NCBI GenBank assembly: GCA_024180945.1
Contig: JAKSGN010000038.1
Coordinates: forward strand, 186,001 to 250,000
Source of the DNA: Macrophomina tecta
Lineage: Eukaryota; Ascomycota; Dothideomycetes; Botryosphaeriales; Botryosphaeriaceae
Length of the DNA: 64,000 bases
Direction: 5' to 3'
The notes below the pieces were generated by a model that was given only the letters and a program-made list of their open reading frames with translations, was not told the origin of the DNA and searched no databases. The translations under genes were made by a program, and so were the position numbers. Below, one piece after another: positions 23,401 through 33,689 of the stretch. Position 1 is the first letter of the stretch; each line of letters starts with the position of its first letter.

Positions 23401-26400
23401 AGTTCTAGGATATACTAAGAATATTCTAAGAAAGAGGTAAAGAATAACTACTAGAGTATTAGCTATAGAATTATAAGATATTCTTACTCCCGGGAATATA
23501 ACTTACTTTTAAGCCCATTTACTCCTTGTCTAAGATAGAGGCCGAAGTATTACGGGAATATATCGATAAAAACTTAGAACGAGGATATATACGACCCTTA
23601 TAGTCGCCAGTAAAATACTCTATTTTATTTGTTTTAAAAAAGAATGGTAAGCTTCGCCTCTACGTCGACTATAGATAGCTAAATAATATTACAGTAAAAA
23701 ACTAATATCTATTACCTTGTATTAACGAATTATAGGATAAGCTTCACAACGCTAAGTTCTTTATAAAACTAGACCTTTAAGAAGGTTACTACCTAGTTCG
23801 TATTAAGAAAGGTAAAGAATAGAAGACGGCGTTTCGAACGCGATTTAGATATTACGAGTATACGGTAATATCTTTCGGGCTTACTAACGCACCGACTATC
23901 TTCTAGAGCTTAGTTAACGATACCCTACGTCCGTATTTAGATATATTCGCCTTAGCTTACCTGGATAATATTCTAATATACTCGGAAACGCTCGAGGAAT
24001 ATACCAAGTACGTAAGAAAAGTCCTAAAGGCCTTAGACGAACGAAATCTCTAAGTAGCCCTAGAAAAGAGCGAGTAGTATATATAAAAAATAGAATACCT
24101 AGGGTTTATTATTACCCTAGGGTATATTAGTATAGACGATAAAAAACTAGATGTAATTAGAGACTAGCCGATATCGCGAACTATTAAAGAAGTATAATCC
24201 TTTCTTAGATTTACTAACTTTTACCGGAAGTTTATTATAAACTACGCTAGAATAGCGGCACCTCTAACCAATATTACTAAGAAAGAGCACGGGTTTATAT
24301 AGAAAGAAAGATAATAACGAGCATTTAACTTACTAAAGTGGATATTTATAGAAGTACCGGTTCTAGGGCTCTATAACCTAGATCTACCGATTACGGTAGA
24401 AACCGACGCTTTAGACTACGCTATAGAAGCCGTACTTAGTTAGCTAGACAAAGAAGGTAGACTATACCCTATCGCCTACTACTTAAGGAAAATAATACCT
24501 ACTAAGAAGAACTACGACGTCTACGATAAAGAACTCTTAGCTATAGTTACGGCTTTTAAAGAATAGAGATACTACCTTAAAGACGCTAAGTACTAGATTA
24601 TAGTCTACTATGACTATAAGAACCTCTCGCACTTTACTACTACTAAAGAATTAAACTAATGATAGGTTTAGTAGGCTAAAGAGCTAGCGTTCTATAATAT
24701 AAAGATTATCTATAGAAAAGAATCTAAGAACGCTCGCGCTAACACGCTAAGTAGACGAGCTAACTATATCGAAGAAAAGCTAGGTCCGCAACTTATAATA
24801 CTTAATACGTAGAAAGATAGGTCTTTTATACCCGCTAGTCGTAGCCGCTAGATTATAGCTATTTATAGCCTAGGATAAACGTGGCTTAAGGAAGGACTAG
24901 ACGACTCGCTTACCCCGGTTAAACTATTCGCCCTAGCGATACGCCTCGAAGGTAACGAATAGGAGTAAAAGATCCGAGAAGCCTGCGTAAATAATGTAAC
25001 GGCGTAAGAAATTAGAGAGCTTAAAGATGACCCCCGAGTAACTAGAAACGTAGATAGTATAATTCTATTTTTAGGATTAGTCTACGTTCCGGTTAAACTA
25101 CGGGAAGAGCTTATAAAAGATATATATAAAGCCCTAGCACACGGTTATTAAGGAATAGATAAGACGATAGAGCGAATTACGAGAAGCTACTACTTTCTAG
25201 GGCTAAGAAGAACCGTTTAATAGGTAGTCTCGTAATACGACCTTTATATTAGAAGTAAGGCCGCGAGGTATATACCCTACGGGCTACTTTAGCCGCTATC
25301 GGTACCTAAGCGCCCTTAGTAATCTATCTCGCTAGACTTTATTACGGACCTACCTAAGTTAGAAGAACTGCTTACTAAGGTTAAGTATAACTTAATCCTA
25401 GTTATTATTAATAGAATAATAAAGTATGTATATTACCTACTATACCTTAAGACGGTAAATACGAAAGAACTCGCCTATACGTTTCTTAGAATAATCCTCG
25501 GTAATTACGGGCTACTAGAAGAGCTCGTATTAGATAGAAATCGGCTATTTATATCCCGATTCTAGTAGACTCTTACCCGCTAGCTTAGAGTAAAATATAA
25601 GCTCTCGACTACGGTATACTCTTAAATAGATGGCTAGATAGAACGGACGAACTAGATGCTAGAATAGTACTTACACTGCTATCTTAACTACGTATAAAAT
25701 AATTGGGTCGAGCTGCTACCGCTCGTATAGTTCGCGTATAATAGCTTAAAAGCGTTAGCTATATAAGAATCCCCGTTCTACGCTAACTACGGCTATAAAT
25801 CTATAGCTTATAAAGAGCCTATACTAAGCGAATTCCTAGCCTAAAAAGAAATCCTTAAAGCAGACTAACTAAAGATACTCTACGAATAACTATACCTAGA
25901 CCTTAAATTCGTAGCCCTATAAATAGGTAAATACTATAATAGACGGTACTAGGAGGCATTAAAGCTAAAAGAGAGGAATAAAGTTTACCTCCTTAGGAAA
26001 AATATTAAGACGAAACGGCCGAATAATAAATTAGACTTTAAGAAAATCGGACCGTTCGAAATTAAAGAATAAATTAGAAAGGTTAATTTCCGCCTTAGAT
26101 TACCTAATACTATACGGATATACCCTATATTTCACGTCTTACTCCTCAAACCGGCACTAGAAAATGCCACGCTATTACGCTAAATGGAAGAAATGCTACT
26201 AGAAAATCTAAACGCCGATAAAAATATAGACTAGAACGTAGAATAAGTCCTAGATAGCGGCTATATTAATGGTTAATTCCAATACCTCCTTAAATAGAAA
26301 GGAGACTGGGATAATATCTAGGAATTACTAGAACTCTACGACTGTTAAGAGCTTATTAATAAGTTCTATCGCTAAAACCTAGATCGACTAATACCGCCGA

Positions 26401-26660
26401 CTCGTCGTATACGAAGGACCCGAAATCGAACTTAGAAAACGGAGACAACCGCGCCTAATTAATTAGGCCGGAACCCTTGGGAGGCGTAGAACCTGAACTA
26501 ACGCCAGGAGATCTAATAGACTGGAACGACTCTATAACGTTATTAGCTAAGGTATCGCTACGTAAACGCTTTAGCGATCGCTTCTCTTTAGTATTTTTAG
26601 GGTTAACCGGACTCCTAGCCTCGCGGGTAGCCTCTAGGTGATCTAATTTCTTAAGATTCT
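20422..26660 (+). pseudogene. Gypsy-1 Gag-Pol relic with chromodomain
   Basis: The domain order is Ty3/gypsy. Gag covers about 20560-21600 and ends in a ruined zinc knuckle (LCVYYNKT near 21525, Cys to Tyr). Protease: AMAIINSGA near 22608, Asp to Asn. Reverse transcriptase: RLYVDYR near 23650, SFGLTNAPTIF near 23870, and active site YLDNILIYS near 23958, one Asp to Asn. RNase H lies near 24400-24800. Integrase: SLDFITDLP near 25328, LDRNRLFISRF near 25533, ERTN near 25640. A chromodomain-like tail (VLDSGYINGQFQYLLK, KGDWDNI) lies at about 26240-26330. Every domain has lost key residues or gained stops through C-to-T/G-to-A change. It was originally a single polyprotein or two overlapping frames; that cannot now be told. 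Confidence 0.9.
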
Positions 26661-26703
26661 TAATGGACTATGCCTTCTTATTTAATATTAAGCTACTACG
26701 ATG

Positions 26704-27133
26704 CTATAATAGAACTTTCTGCTTACGGGAACGCTCTAAGCGAGATAAAGTAGTATATAGCTTGGACGTTAGCTTAGAGATAGTATCTAAAGCCTTTACC
26801 TTATTAGCGGTAACCTTCGCAATAGCACGCTCGAGACGAATAACTAGGAAAAAAGAGTTAGAACTAGTTAGAAAAAGATGGGGGAAACTTATAATTATTC
26901 TTCTCCGCGCTACTAGTATTATAGTAGGTATTGCTACGACGGGCATACTCCCTATAGCATAAATACCCCGGAGTAATATAATATACTACGGGCTTACCCT
27001 TCTCCTCTAATAAAAGACACCGAGCGTAAGAAATCAGTATATTAAGGTCTAGAAGCGTATGCAAAGAATTAATCTTCGTACTAAGAAACTTACGCTTAAT
27101 CTATTATTCGTCATGCTTACGTTTAGGAGGTAT
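26704..27133 (-). pseudogene. Antisense reading frame in the 3' part of gypsy-1
   Basis: On the strand opposite to Gag-Pol, a frame starts at 27133 with ATA (mutated ATG), PPKRKHDE. It continues as INSLHTLLDL and PGYLCYREYARRSNTYYN to about 26864. After a frameshift near 26900 it goes on as LERAIAKVTANKVKALDTI, a helical, coiled-coil-like stretch, to 26704. It starts about 100 bp inside the 3' LTR. Gypsy-2 has a frame in the same place and orientation, with the same K/R-rich start and a Cys and Tyr-rich segment. The function is unknown. It lies outside the pol domains, so it is not a simple shadow of them. Confidence 0.55.
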
Positions 27134-27237
27134 TGTGGAAAAGACTTACTAGGAAAAGAAATAAAACGATAAGAAAAGCCTAAGATATAGACGAACGAAT
27201 AAATCTTCGGGCCGAAGATCCTTAAGAGGAGGGATAG

Positions 27238-28025
27238 TGTTATAAACCCTAGGGTATAAGGGCTTTATGACCCCACGGGCGGAAAGCCCGCACGGGAAAA
27301 GACACTGCAGGGGCTAGAAACCTATAAGAACGATAGAGCCGCACTACTAGCATGCCCGTACGGGAAAGCTAGCCTTAAGGAAAGACGGCGCGTACGGGCC
27401 TAGGCAAGGTAGTAATAGAAGCCCGCACGGGAGCGACGCCCACGCGGTATAGTAAGACTACGGGAATACCGACTAGGTTAAACTCCCGTAGGGGAAGAAC
27501 GCCCATAAGAGAGAGATTATAGATCCCGAAAGCCGACTTTAGACTAGAGAAACGAACGGGATAAAGTCGGACAACTTATACGGTCTAAGGGACGATGGTC
27601 TGGCGGTAGAATATTCTCTTAACTAATATAAGAAGTCGAATTCTAGGAAATAGGTATTAGCGCCTAAATTACGTATAGTCTACCCGACCTACTTATGGAT
27701 TAGAAGCCTTGGCAAAGATCTAACCCTTAGAATAATCTAATACTACGACTAATCTAATAGTCGTCTTAATCTATAGATTATTATAGCTTTTCTATAGTAT
27801 ATAGATATACTTCTTAGATAGTACTTTGACCTTCGTGGTTAACTTAAAGTTCTAATATAACCCTATTAGAGGTAACAAGCCTAACGCGTATCGCGCACCG
27901 ATATATTACGTGATTACTACTATCGTTCTAATTCTTTACCCTTCTCTTATTCTTTAAGGTAAACTCTTTAGCTACCTAACCCTACTAGGCGATCCTAAAG
28001 CCTAGTAGAAGAGGCCGCCGTTATA
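27238..28025 (+). repeat. Gypsy-1 3' LTR
   Basis: The right-hand copy of the 788 bp LTR, followed by the AGTAG target duplication at 28026-28030. Confidence 0.95.
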
Positions 28026-29515
28026 AGTAGTAGTAAACTACGGTGGTAAACCACGGTGGCAAACCGAGGTAGTAAAATTCGCTACCCCACTTCACTGACT
28101 AATAACTAAATAGGTATAGCCCCTACTAAAATTCCTTTTATATATTATAAAAGTTCAATCATTTCTAGTTATTACGATATAAATATTATGTAAAACGGAT
28201 AAGGATTAGGGCTAGAATCTTATTTCTTATAAATTACCCTCGTTGGATTTCTAATACGGTATATCTAGAAGGATCTACTTATATAAGAAATAAGTATATA
28301 TAAGAAGCTCTAGATAGCACCGTAGTTTTATTCTTTAGAGATGCGCAATACTAATAAACGAGATATAAGCTAATAAAAGCTTTATTCTATCTTTTACCTC
28401 CCCTCTTATCTTTCTTTATTAAATCTCCTACCTATTCTTTCTTCTAGAGAGTTATCTCCTTTCGACTGCTTACTAGGCTGTATTATTTATAATATAGCTT
28501 AGTAATCCTCCACCCAAGCCTTAGCGCTTTACAATATAAGCGAAGCTTATTAATATATTACCTTAGATATTAGAATACTATCTAAGGTATATAATAAATA
28601 TACCGAGAAGTTATAGCGGTGGCAAACCACAGTAGCAAACCAAGATAATAAACTAAGGTAGTAAAATTTACCACTACACTTCACTGTCTAATAACTAAAT
28701 GGGTATAGCCCCTACTAAAATTCCTTTTATATATTATAAAAGTTCAATCATTTCCAGTTATTACGATATAAAAATTATATAAAACGGATAAGGATTAGGA
28801 CTAGAATCTTATTTCTTATAAATCACCCTCGTTGGATTTCTAATATAGTATATCTAGAAGGATCTACTTATATAAGAATTAAGTATATATAAGAAGCTCT
28901 AGATAGCACTATAGTTTTATTCTTTAAGACGCGCAACACTAAAAAATCTAATATAAAAGCTTTATTCTATATTCTTACCTCTCCTCTTATCTTTCTTTAT
29001 TAAATCTCCTACTTACTTCTCTCTTAGAGAATTATCTCCTTCCAACTACTTACTAGGCTTTATTATTTATAATATAGCTTAGTAATCCTCCACCTAAGCC
29101 TTAGCGCTTTACATTAACTAGTAGATTATGTGGGAAATACGCTAAAGTAGTATACAATCGGAGGGGCTAGTAAAAAAATAATAGCAATGTAGGTAGTATA
29201 GTAAAACTAGATATAATTCTCGTATATATTAAAAAGGTACGGAAACTACTATAGAATAGTATATTTATTAGAAATAATATATTCTACCTCTTAGTAGGCT
29301 ATACTACTTAGTAGGCCACCCTAAAAACTACTAAAAATTAGAGAATGCATATTTTAATATCTTAATAATGGCTGGGTAATAACTTCTAAAATTTTAATAG
29401 GTTATGTACAGAGCTTATAAATAGATATTATTAAATTTCTTAAAGCTAAACTTCTAGAGCTCTTAAGATATTAAGGAAAAGGTAAAATTTTTTAAATTTA
29501 GGGGCTAAAAAACTA

Positions 29516-30619
29516 ACGTATTAGATAAGCGAGTAAGCTACTCTATTAAAGCTTAATCGCTTTAAAGATAACTCTATAACGTGTTATAAAATTAACTATC
29601 TATAATATATAGCCTATTCTATAGTAGTTTGCGTATTTTTTTTGATATGTGCGAGAGTTGTGACTAGGCTTACCGTATTGCCTATATCGCCGTCGCTTCG
29701 CCGTAGGCCTATTCGATTGCGTACTATCTTCGCGTGTTTCTATCGAAATCTGCTGGTTAATAGTATTTTTATCGACTAAATCATACTTAGCTTAAATCGT
29801 TAGCGCCCTGCGCTTTTAAATCCGCTTTTTTTGCCGCTTTTTGCGTCTTGTTGCGGCCTCGTTTACTCTTTAAAGATTCGCGGCTTCCGCCTGTAAAAGG
29901 ACAGCGGAATGCGCTATTATTACCGTAATCTATTCGCGATTACCTGACTGAATAGTCTTTAATCGAGTATATTACTCTAATGCTATAATAACTATTCTAA
30001 CTGCGATTATGTCTATAAGGAAGTCGGCTTCGTCGAAGTTGTAGATGTCTTTATCTACGATCTCGTACTTCGCGATAGTGTTCCGGACGAGCTCGAACTA
30101 CTGCGCGATGAGCTTTGGGTCCTCGTATTTCGCTCGCTGGTAGTCGTACTTATGATTTAGACGCGTTTTAAGCCGGGGAGTTCGTTTTACGAAGTTGGAG
30201 GGCTAGTTCTTGCTAACGGTACGTCCGGCGCGGTCGGCGAGTAGCTTATTTGCTATATCTTTAATAGCACTCAACCGCGGCGGGAATCCTCGCGAATCTA
30301 GGTCGAGAATGCGTTGAAAAATCATAGATTCCTCGGGATCGGTAAGCTTTCGCGAATTGGGCGTGCAATCGCGTCGCGAATGGGTCCCGTCGCGTCGTCG
30401 CTTAAGAGTTACTCGATTGACGTAGTACGTCTCCGCAGCGCCCCGATTACTCTGAATTCTGCCTTGATCGATAGCTTGCTTTGCTAAGAATAAACGAGAT
30501 TCATATGAGGGTGATTGCGCGTGGTTTGGTTGTTGCATGGTTAATAGAAGCTAAGGTGACGCGTTTTGTTAATGGGGTGGCTCACTCGCTTGTCTGGCTC
30601 ACTCGCTTATCCGATACGT
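29516..30619 (-). mobile_element. Internally deleted Fot1/pogo element (1.1 kb)
   Basis: TA flanks both ends. The terminal repeats start ACGTATTAGATAAGCGAGT (left) and ACGTATCGGATAAGCGAGTG (right, minus strand). The transposase N-terminus is kept, but the frame jumps near 29930 from the block after the first DDE Asp (SGNRE) directly to the C-terminal lysine-rich tail (AHSAVLLQAEAANL). The second and third catalytic residues are therefore missing. This is a non-autonomous derivative, not merely a RIP casualty. Confidence 0.8.
30203..30538 (-). pseudogene. Fot1 transposase DNA-binding region, open but truncated
   Basis: An ATG at 30538 opens a 111-codon frame, MQQPNHAQSPSYESRL, with the psq-type helix-turn-helix (RGAAETYYVNRVTLKRRRDG) and the second binding domain (ILDLDSRGFPPRLSAIKDIA). 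It ends in VSKN at a TAG where Trp is expected. Past the stop the frame continues as PSNFVKRTPRLKT and reaches IYNFDEADFLIDI near 29985, which keeps the first catalytic Asp. The rest of the core is deleted. If translated, it would be a DNA-binding peptide without catalytic activity. Confidence 0.85.
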
Positions 30620-30916
30620 TATGGACTTTTAGCATCTAGAAATTAAATAGCTTCTAGTTTTAAGCACTGCACATCATGTATTAAAATTTTAGAATTTTAT
30701 TGCCCAGCCGTTGTTGAAATATTAAGGTACGCATTTTCTGATTTTTGGTAGTTTTTGGGGTGGCCCACTGACTGGTGTGGCCCACTGAGTGGTGGAACAC
30801 GTTAGTCGATTTTGCAGGACGTTACAGAGTTATTCGTACTTAAAGTGGGTTAGGTTTGGTAAGGTGGTACGCTCGCTTGTGAGATACGTTATGCGTCGCT
30901 CACTGATAAACCACGT

Positions 30917-31848
30917 TAATTATAGAATCTTAAGAAATACCATCGACGCCTATCTAGAGGTTGATCATTAGATATAGCTAAGTAGGTAATAGTTATCGAG
31001 GAGATTAGTTATATTTCTAACTAAATTAGAAAGTCTATCTCGTGGCTGGGCGAGCCTAAGTTGTTGAGAGGGCTGACGTAAGCGTGCCTTGTTACGGCGT
31101 TAATACGCATTCGGTCCACCTGCGACACGGCAAACACCCACCAAGGGGGCATGGTGGGTATAATCACTGGCTTGGTGCACCAAAAGGGTGTCGCAGGTGG
31201 ACCGAAGGTGTGTTGGCGTGGAACACTGATACATACAGAATGCCCGAGCGCAGCTGGGGCATAAGCCCCCGACCGTAGTTGCCACTAGGGATGACACACC
31301 GCCAAGCGGCGCATTCTGCATAAAGTTCCTATGGGTCGCACGCTTGTCCAGTCTACAGTGTCATAGAACTGCTTGTTTCATTAGACTTAACTTTCCGTAA
31401 TAATGCCAGTCGGGGGTGGACGATATGCATAGTACGTTGTAGGGACTGGCCTAGGACCGTCGAGATGCGGAATTTGACGCATCCCATGGCTTCCGGTTTG
31501 GTCGCCGATTTGACCTCCCCGTATTTATGGCTTACGGGGGTGTCTGGCCGGAAAGTCCCCTCTTGTGGCTTAGGGGCTGTTTCCTGCTAGCTCCCGTCGG
31601 ACCGGCTTCCCCAGATCCTCTCGAGGATGCGCTAGTAGAAAGGGGAACGACCCTTCACTGCATCCAAGGGCCACAATTGATTAAGAGCTGCCCTGTTGTG
31701 GGAGCGTGGGTTTAAAATGACAATACTTCGCAATGTTTGTGTCGGGTCGAGAGTTGTCTGCATATAAGCATCGATTTCTCGGCTATCGTATTCGACAGTT
31801 GCGAAGCGGCCAGAATTCCGTCATTCAGTCCCATCCAGAGCTTTTGTT
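30917..31848. other. Intergenic, upstream of the PTH11-type gene
   Basis: A short AT-rich stretch gives way at about 31040 to GC-normal sequence. It contains the inverted repeat at 31110-31206 and presumably the promoter of the gene starting at 31849. No supported ORF was found; the open frames here (such as 31084-31278) overlap the inverted repeat on both strands. Confidence 0.6.
31110..31206. repeat. Perfect 19 bp inverted repeat with 59 nt loop
   Basis: TTCGGTCCACCTGCGACAC at 31110-31128 is the exact reverse complement of 31188-31206. Weaker complementarity continues outside the arms (GCGTTAATACGCA versus the complement of GTGTGTTGGCG) and inside (CACCAAG/CTTGGTG). It could be the hairpin core of a small MITE or a cruciform upstream of the receptor gene. 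Confidence 0.8.
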
Positions 31849-33222
31849 ATGCATCATCCTTATCAAGTACGCCGAGAGCATGTTGTGGGTGTTATCCCGC
31901 CGCCGCCGGGGACAGCACCAAACTTTACTGATCCACCATCTGTTAAACACATCCTGGTGGCCACAAACATCAGCTTCACCCTTATATCGCTTGCATTTGT
32001 CCTTATCCGGCTGTATACCACACGCTTCATCACAAAAAGATCGGGTATTGAGGACTGTAAGCAATTCTATATTAGAGATGGTAGCTAGTGCTAATAACAT
32101 AGCCATGGTTGTTTTGGCATGGGTTAGAACCACTATGATATAACCTGGAAAGTACTAATTTCGGGTTTACGATGTTTAGCTTCTAGCATTAGGATCATCT
32201 ATGACTTTCTGTCTCGGTAAGTAACCACTATAGACGTCTAATAAAACTTATATTAGGCCTAATCAGCTCTAGAAACTCGCTATGGAATAGGGTTACATCT
32301 ATGGGATGTTCCTTTGGAGGCATTCGTTGTTGACTATTGGAAAGTAAGAATATTCTATGAGCTCTACACTTCATCTGACACCATCTCGGCTGAATCTTCA
32401 ATAAGGTTGGCACGATCGGGTCCACATTGTGCGGGATCTCTGTTATGTTCTCAAAGCTCTCGATCTTATCGTTCTACGTACGATTCAGCCGATACCATAT
32501 ACTCCGGATGGCCATTTATACCCTTATGGGGGTCGTTGCTATATACAGCGTTATATCTTCATTCTCTTTTCTATACGCTTGCAGGCCGATGGCAAAATAC
32601 TGGGACCTAAGAATTACACGCGGTTCATGCATCGACAAACTCGCCATCCCTGTTTTCAACGGCGTAATGAATACGATTACGGACTTTTTTATACTTCTCA
32701 TACCGATCTTTATGCTCTGGAGGGTTAAGGTTCCTTTACGGCAAAAGATCGGGTTGATTTTGATATTTATGACAGGGGGATTGTAAGTCGACCAAAGAGT
32801 AAATCTAGTGATTGAGCATATGCTAAGTACGCGGAACAGCGTCGTGATCGTTAGCATCTTTAGGCTAAAGACGAGTGTGGACTTAATGCATGAAATCGAT
32901 ATTTCATGGCACGGAGCTTTTGTTATAACATGGTGGTATGTGTAACACTACTCTTCTACCACTTAGGGCATAGGAAGCCTTGCCTAATGCTACAATCGAC
33001 TCTAGGATGGTGGAGATGCATGTCGCTATCATTTGCACCAGTCTACCAACCGGAAAGCCTTTCCTCCGGCGGCACTTCCCCAAGGTTCTCGGGTCCAGTT
33101 CCAGGACTTCACCTAGCACAAACAAGGCCACAGCTCCCTCCTGCAACGTTCAACAGTTTCACACAAAAGACATAGACGAGGTGCCACTCAGCAAAATCTC
33201 AACCCCGGGTCAAGACGGTTAG
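31849..33222 (+). CDS. PTH11-type rhodopsin-like 7TM receptor, seven exons, intact
   Basis: Exons are 31849-32056, 32103-32122, 32180-32216, 32267-32343, 32406-32782, 32840-32935 and 33006-33222, giving 343 residues. The introns are 46-70 nt with GT...AG ends and clear branch sites (GCTAATAAC, TACTAAT, CTAATCAG). The order of conserved blocks is that of the fungal rhodopsin-domain (PTH11-related) family. These are a short exposed N-terminus, TM1 (ISFTLISLAFVLIRLYTTRF), GIEDSMVVLAW, LETRYGIGLHLWDVPLEAF, FSKLSILSFYVRF, ACRPMAKYWD with GSCID (likely disulphide Cys), LLIPIFMLWRVKVPLRQKI, and EMHVAIICTSLP. There is no CFEM domain. Proteins of this family act as plasma-membrane sensors, and the founding member in rice blast controls surface recognition. 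The ligand here is unknown. The stop is at 33220-33222 after TPGQDG. The coding sequence has no RIP-type lesions. Confidence 0.9.
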
Positions 33223-33689
33223 TTCCTAATACGTTAATGGAATTGTAGACTAATTCATTAACAAATGTGTAGAAGAAAGTCGGGCAAATGGATCAACTTC
33301 TACTGTCGAATTAATGGTATAGTTAAGCGAGTTGTAACACACTTCCAGGCGATAGTCCTTCGACTGATGAACGGAACTTGGAATAATTTTTGATTTTTGC
33401 TGACGGAAAATGATGGTATCAATGATCAATAGGTGGATTGAGTTGAGTTGAATTCATTTACCCTGACCCATCGCCCTGAGCGATATGCAGGATATAATCC
33501 ACAAGGTGCTAGTTACAGTTCTCCTCCGATAATTCCCGGGTTAACCCTGACGTTCAACCCCGCCTCCCGCCTAGAAGCAGAGTTGATGATGATGAATTCA
33601 TAGACCGTCCCAGCCGCCGAAGGCAGCTATGCGACATGCGGCCGGCTCCACCGCGCCCGCTAGGCCCGTTCGAGGTAGTGGGGCTTGGC
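33223..33689. other. 3' flank of the receptor gene and LINE tail region
   Basis: GC-normal sequence without a supported ORF. Near 33585-33600 a GATGATGATGAATTCA stretch probably marks the 3' tail of the minus-strand LINE to its right (ATC repeats on that strand). Confidence 0.5.

Larger units (their letters stand above)
19634..28025 (+). mobile_element. Ty3/gypsy chromovirus 1, complete, TSD AGTAG
   Basis: This 8392 bp element has two 788 bp LTRs (19634-20421 and 27238-28025). They start TGTTACG/TGTTATA and end GTTATA (CA mutated to TA). AGTAG flanks both sides (19629-19633 and 28026-28030). The polypurine tract AAGAGGAGGGATAG precedes the right LTR, so the element reads on the plus strand. 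The leader after the left LTR begins CTTTAACTACCATTCTT, nearly the same as in gypsy-2. Confidence 0.95.
19524..28533. repeat. Inner solo LTR (about 613 bp net) with TSD ATATA
   Basis: A second, complete copy of the same LTR starts TGTTAAATATTAATAAG and ends GCGCTTTACA. It is flanked by ATATA at 19519-19523 and 28534-28538, duplicated from the outer LTR. It contains a hairpin-forming stretch near 19573-19603 (TACCTTAGGTA, nine bases, TACCTAAGGTA), also present in the outer copy near 28559-28590. It is interrupted by gypsy-1 at 19634. Confidence 0.88.
19495..29113. repeat. Outer solo LTR (about 604 bp net) with TSD TTAAC
   Basis: The LTR is made of 19495-19523 plus 28534-29113. It starts TATTAAATATTAATAAG (TG mutated to TA) and ends GCGCTTTACA. 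TTAAC flanks both sides (19490-19494 and 29114-29118), and the Fot1-A coding sequence continues across the insertion. A second copy of the same LTR is inserted 29 bp from its left end. No internal region of this element type occurs in the window, so its superfamily is unknown. Confidence 0.88.
29277..30802. mobile_element. MITE (about 420 bp net) holding a Fot1 derivative
   Basis: TA flanks both ends (29275-29276 and 30803-30804). The inverted repeats are about 135 bp: the left arm begins ATATATTCTACCTCTTAGTA, and the right arm on the minus strand begins ACGTGTTCCACCACTCAGTG. They continue with matching blocks GGCCACCC, AAAAACTAC, ATGC, and GGCTGGG. The left arm is RIP-mutated and the right arm almost intact. 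The ends match the terminal repeat of element E at 15183. The MITE is split at TA (29514-29515) by the element at 29516-30619. Confidence 0.82.
17581..30916 (+). mobile_element. Fot1/pogo element A, host of a nest of insertions
   Basis: A Fot1-type element whose pieces lie at about 17581-17650, 18060-19494, 29119-29276 and 30805-30916. They are separated by a MITE, a 9.6 kb LTR nest, and another MITE with a transposon inside. Its right end is visible at about 30850-30916 as a terminal repeat with CTCGCTTGTGAGATACGTTA and CGCTCACTGATAAACCACG, ending before TTA. The left end is not recognised: element F abuts at 17580. The right-hand end is far less mutated than the rest. Confidence 0.7.

Noticed and set aside
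26663..26962. Plus-strand 99-codon ORF
   Set aside because: It is the complement of the antisense frame in gypsy-1 and follows the chromodomain without a recognisable domain; the minus-strand reading is better supported because gypsy-2 has the same.
28031..29113. Simple tandem duplication of a 0.6 kb unit
   Set aside because: The ATATA duplication and the 29 bp fragment at 19495-19523 show one LTR inserted within another, not a tandem repeat.
31527..32143. Plus-strand ORFs overlapping the first exons of the PTH11-type gene in other frames
   Set aside because: Only the frame starting at 31849, with introns removed, gives the conserved receptor blocks.
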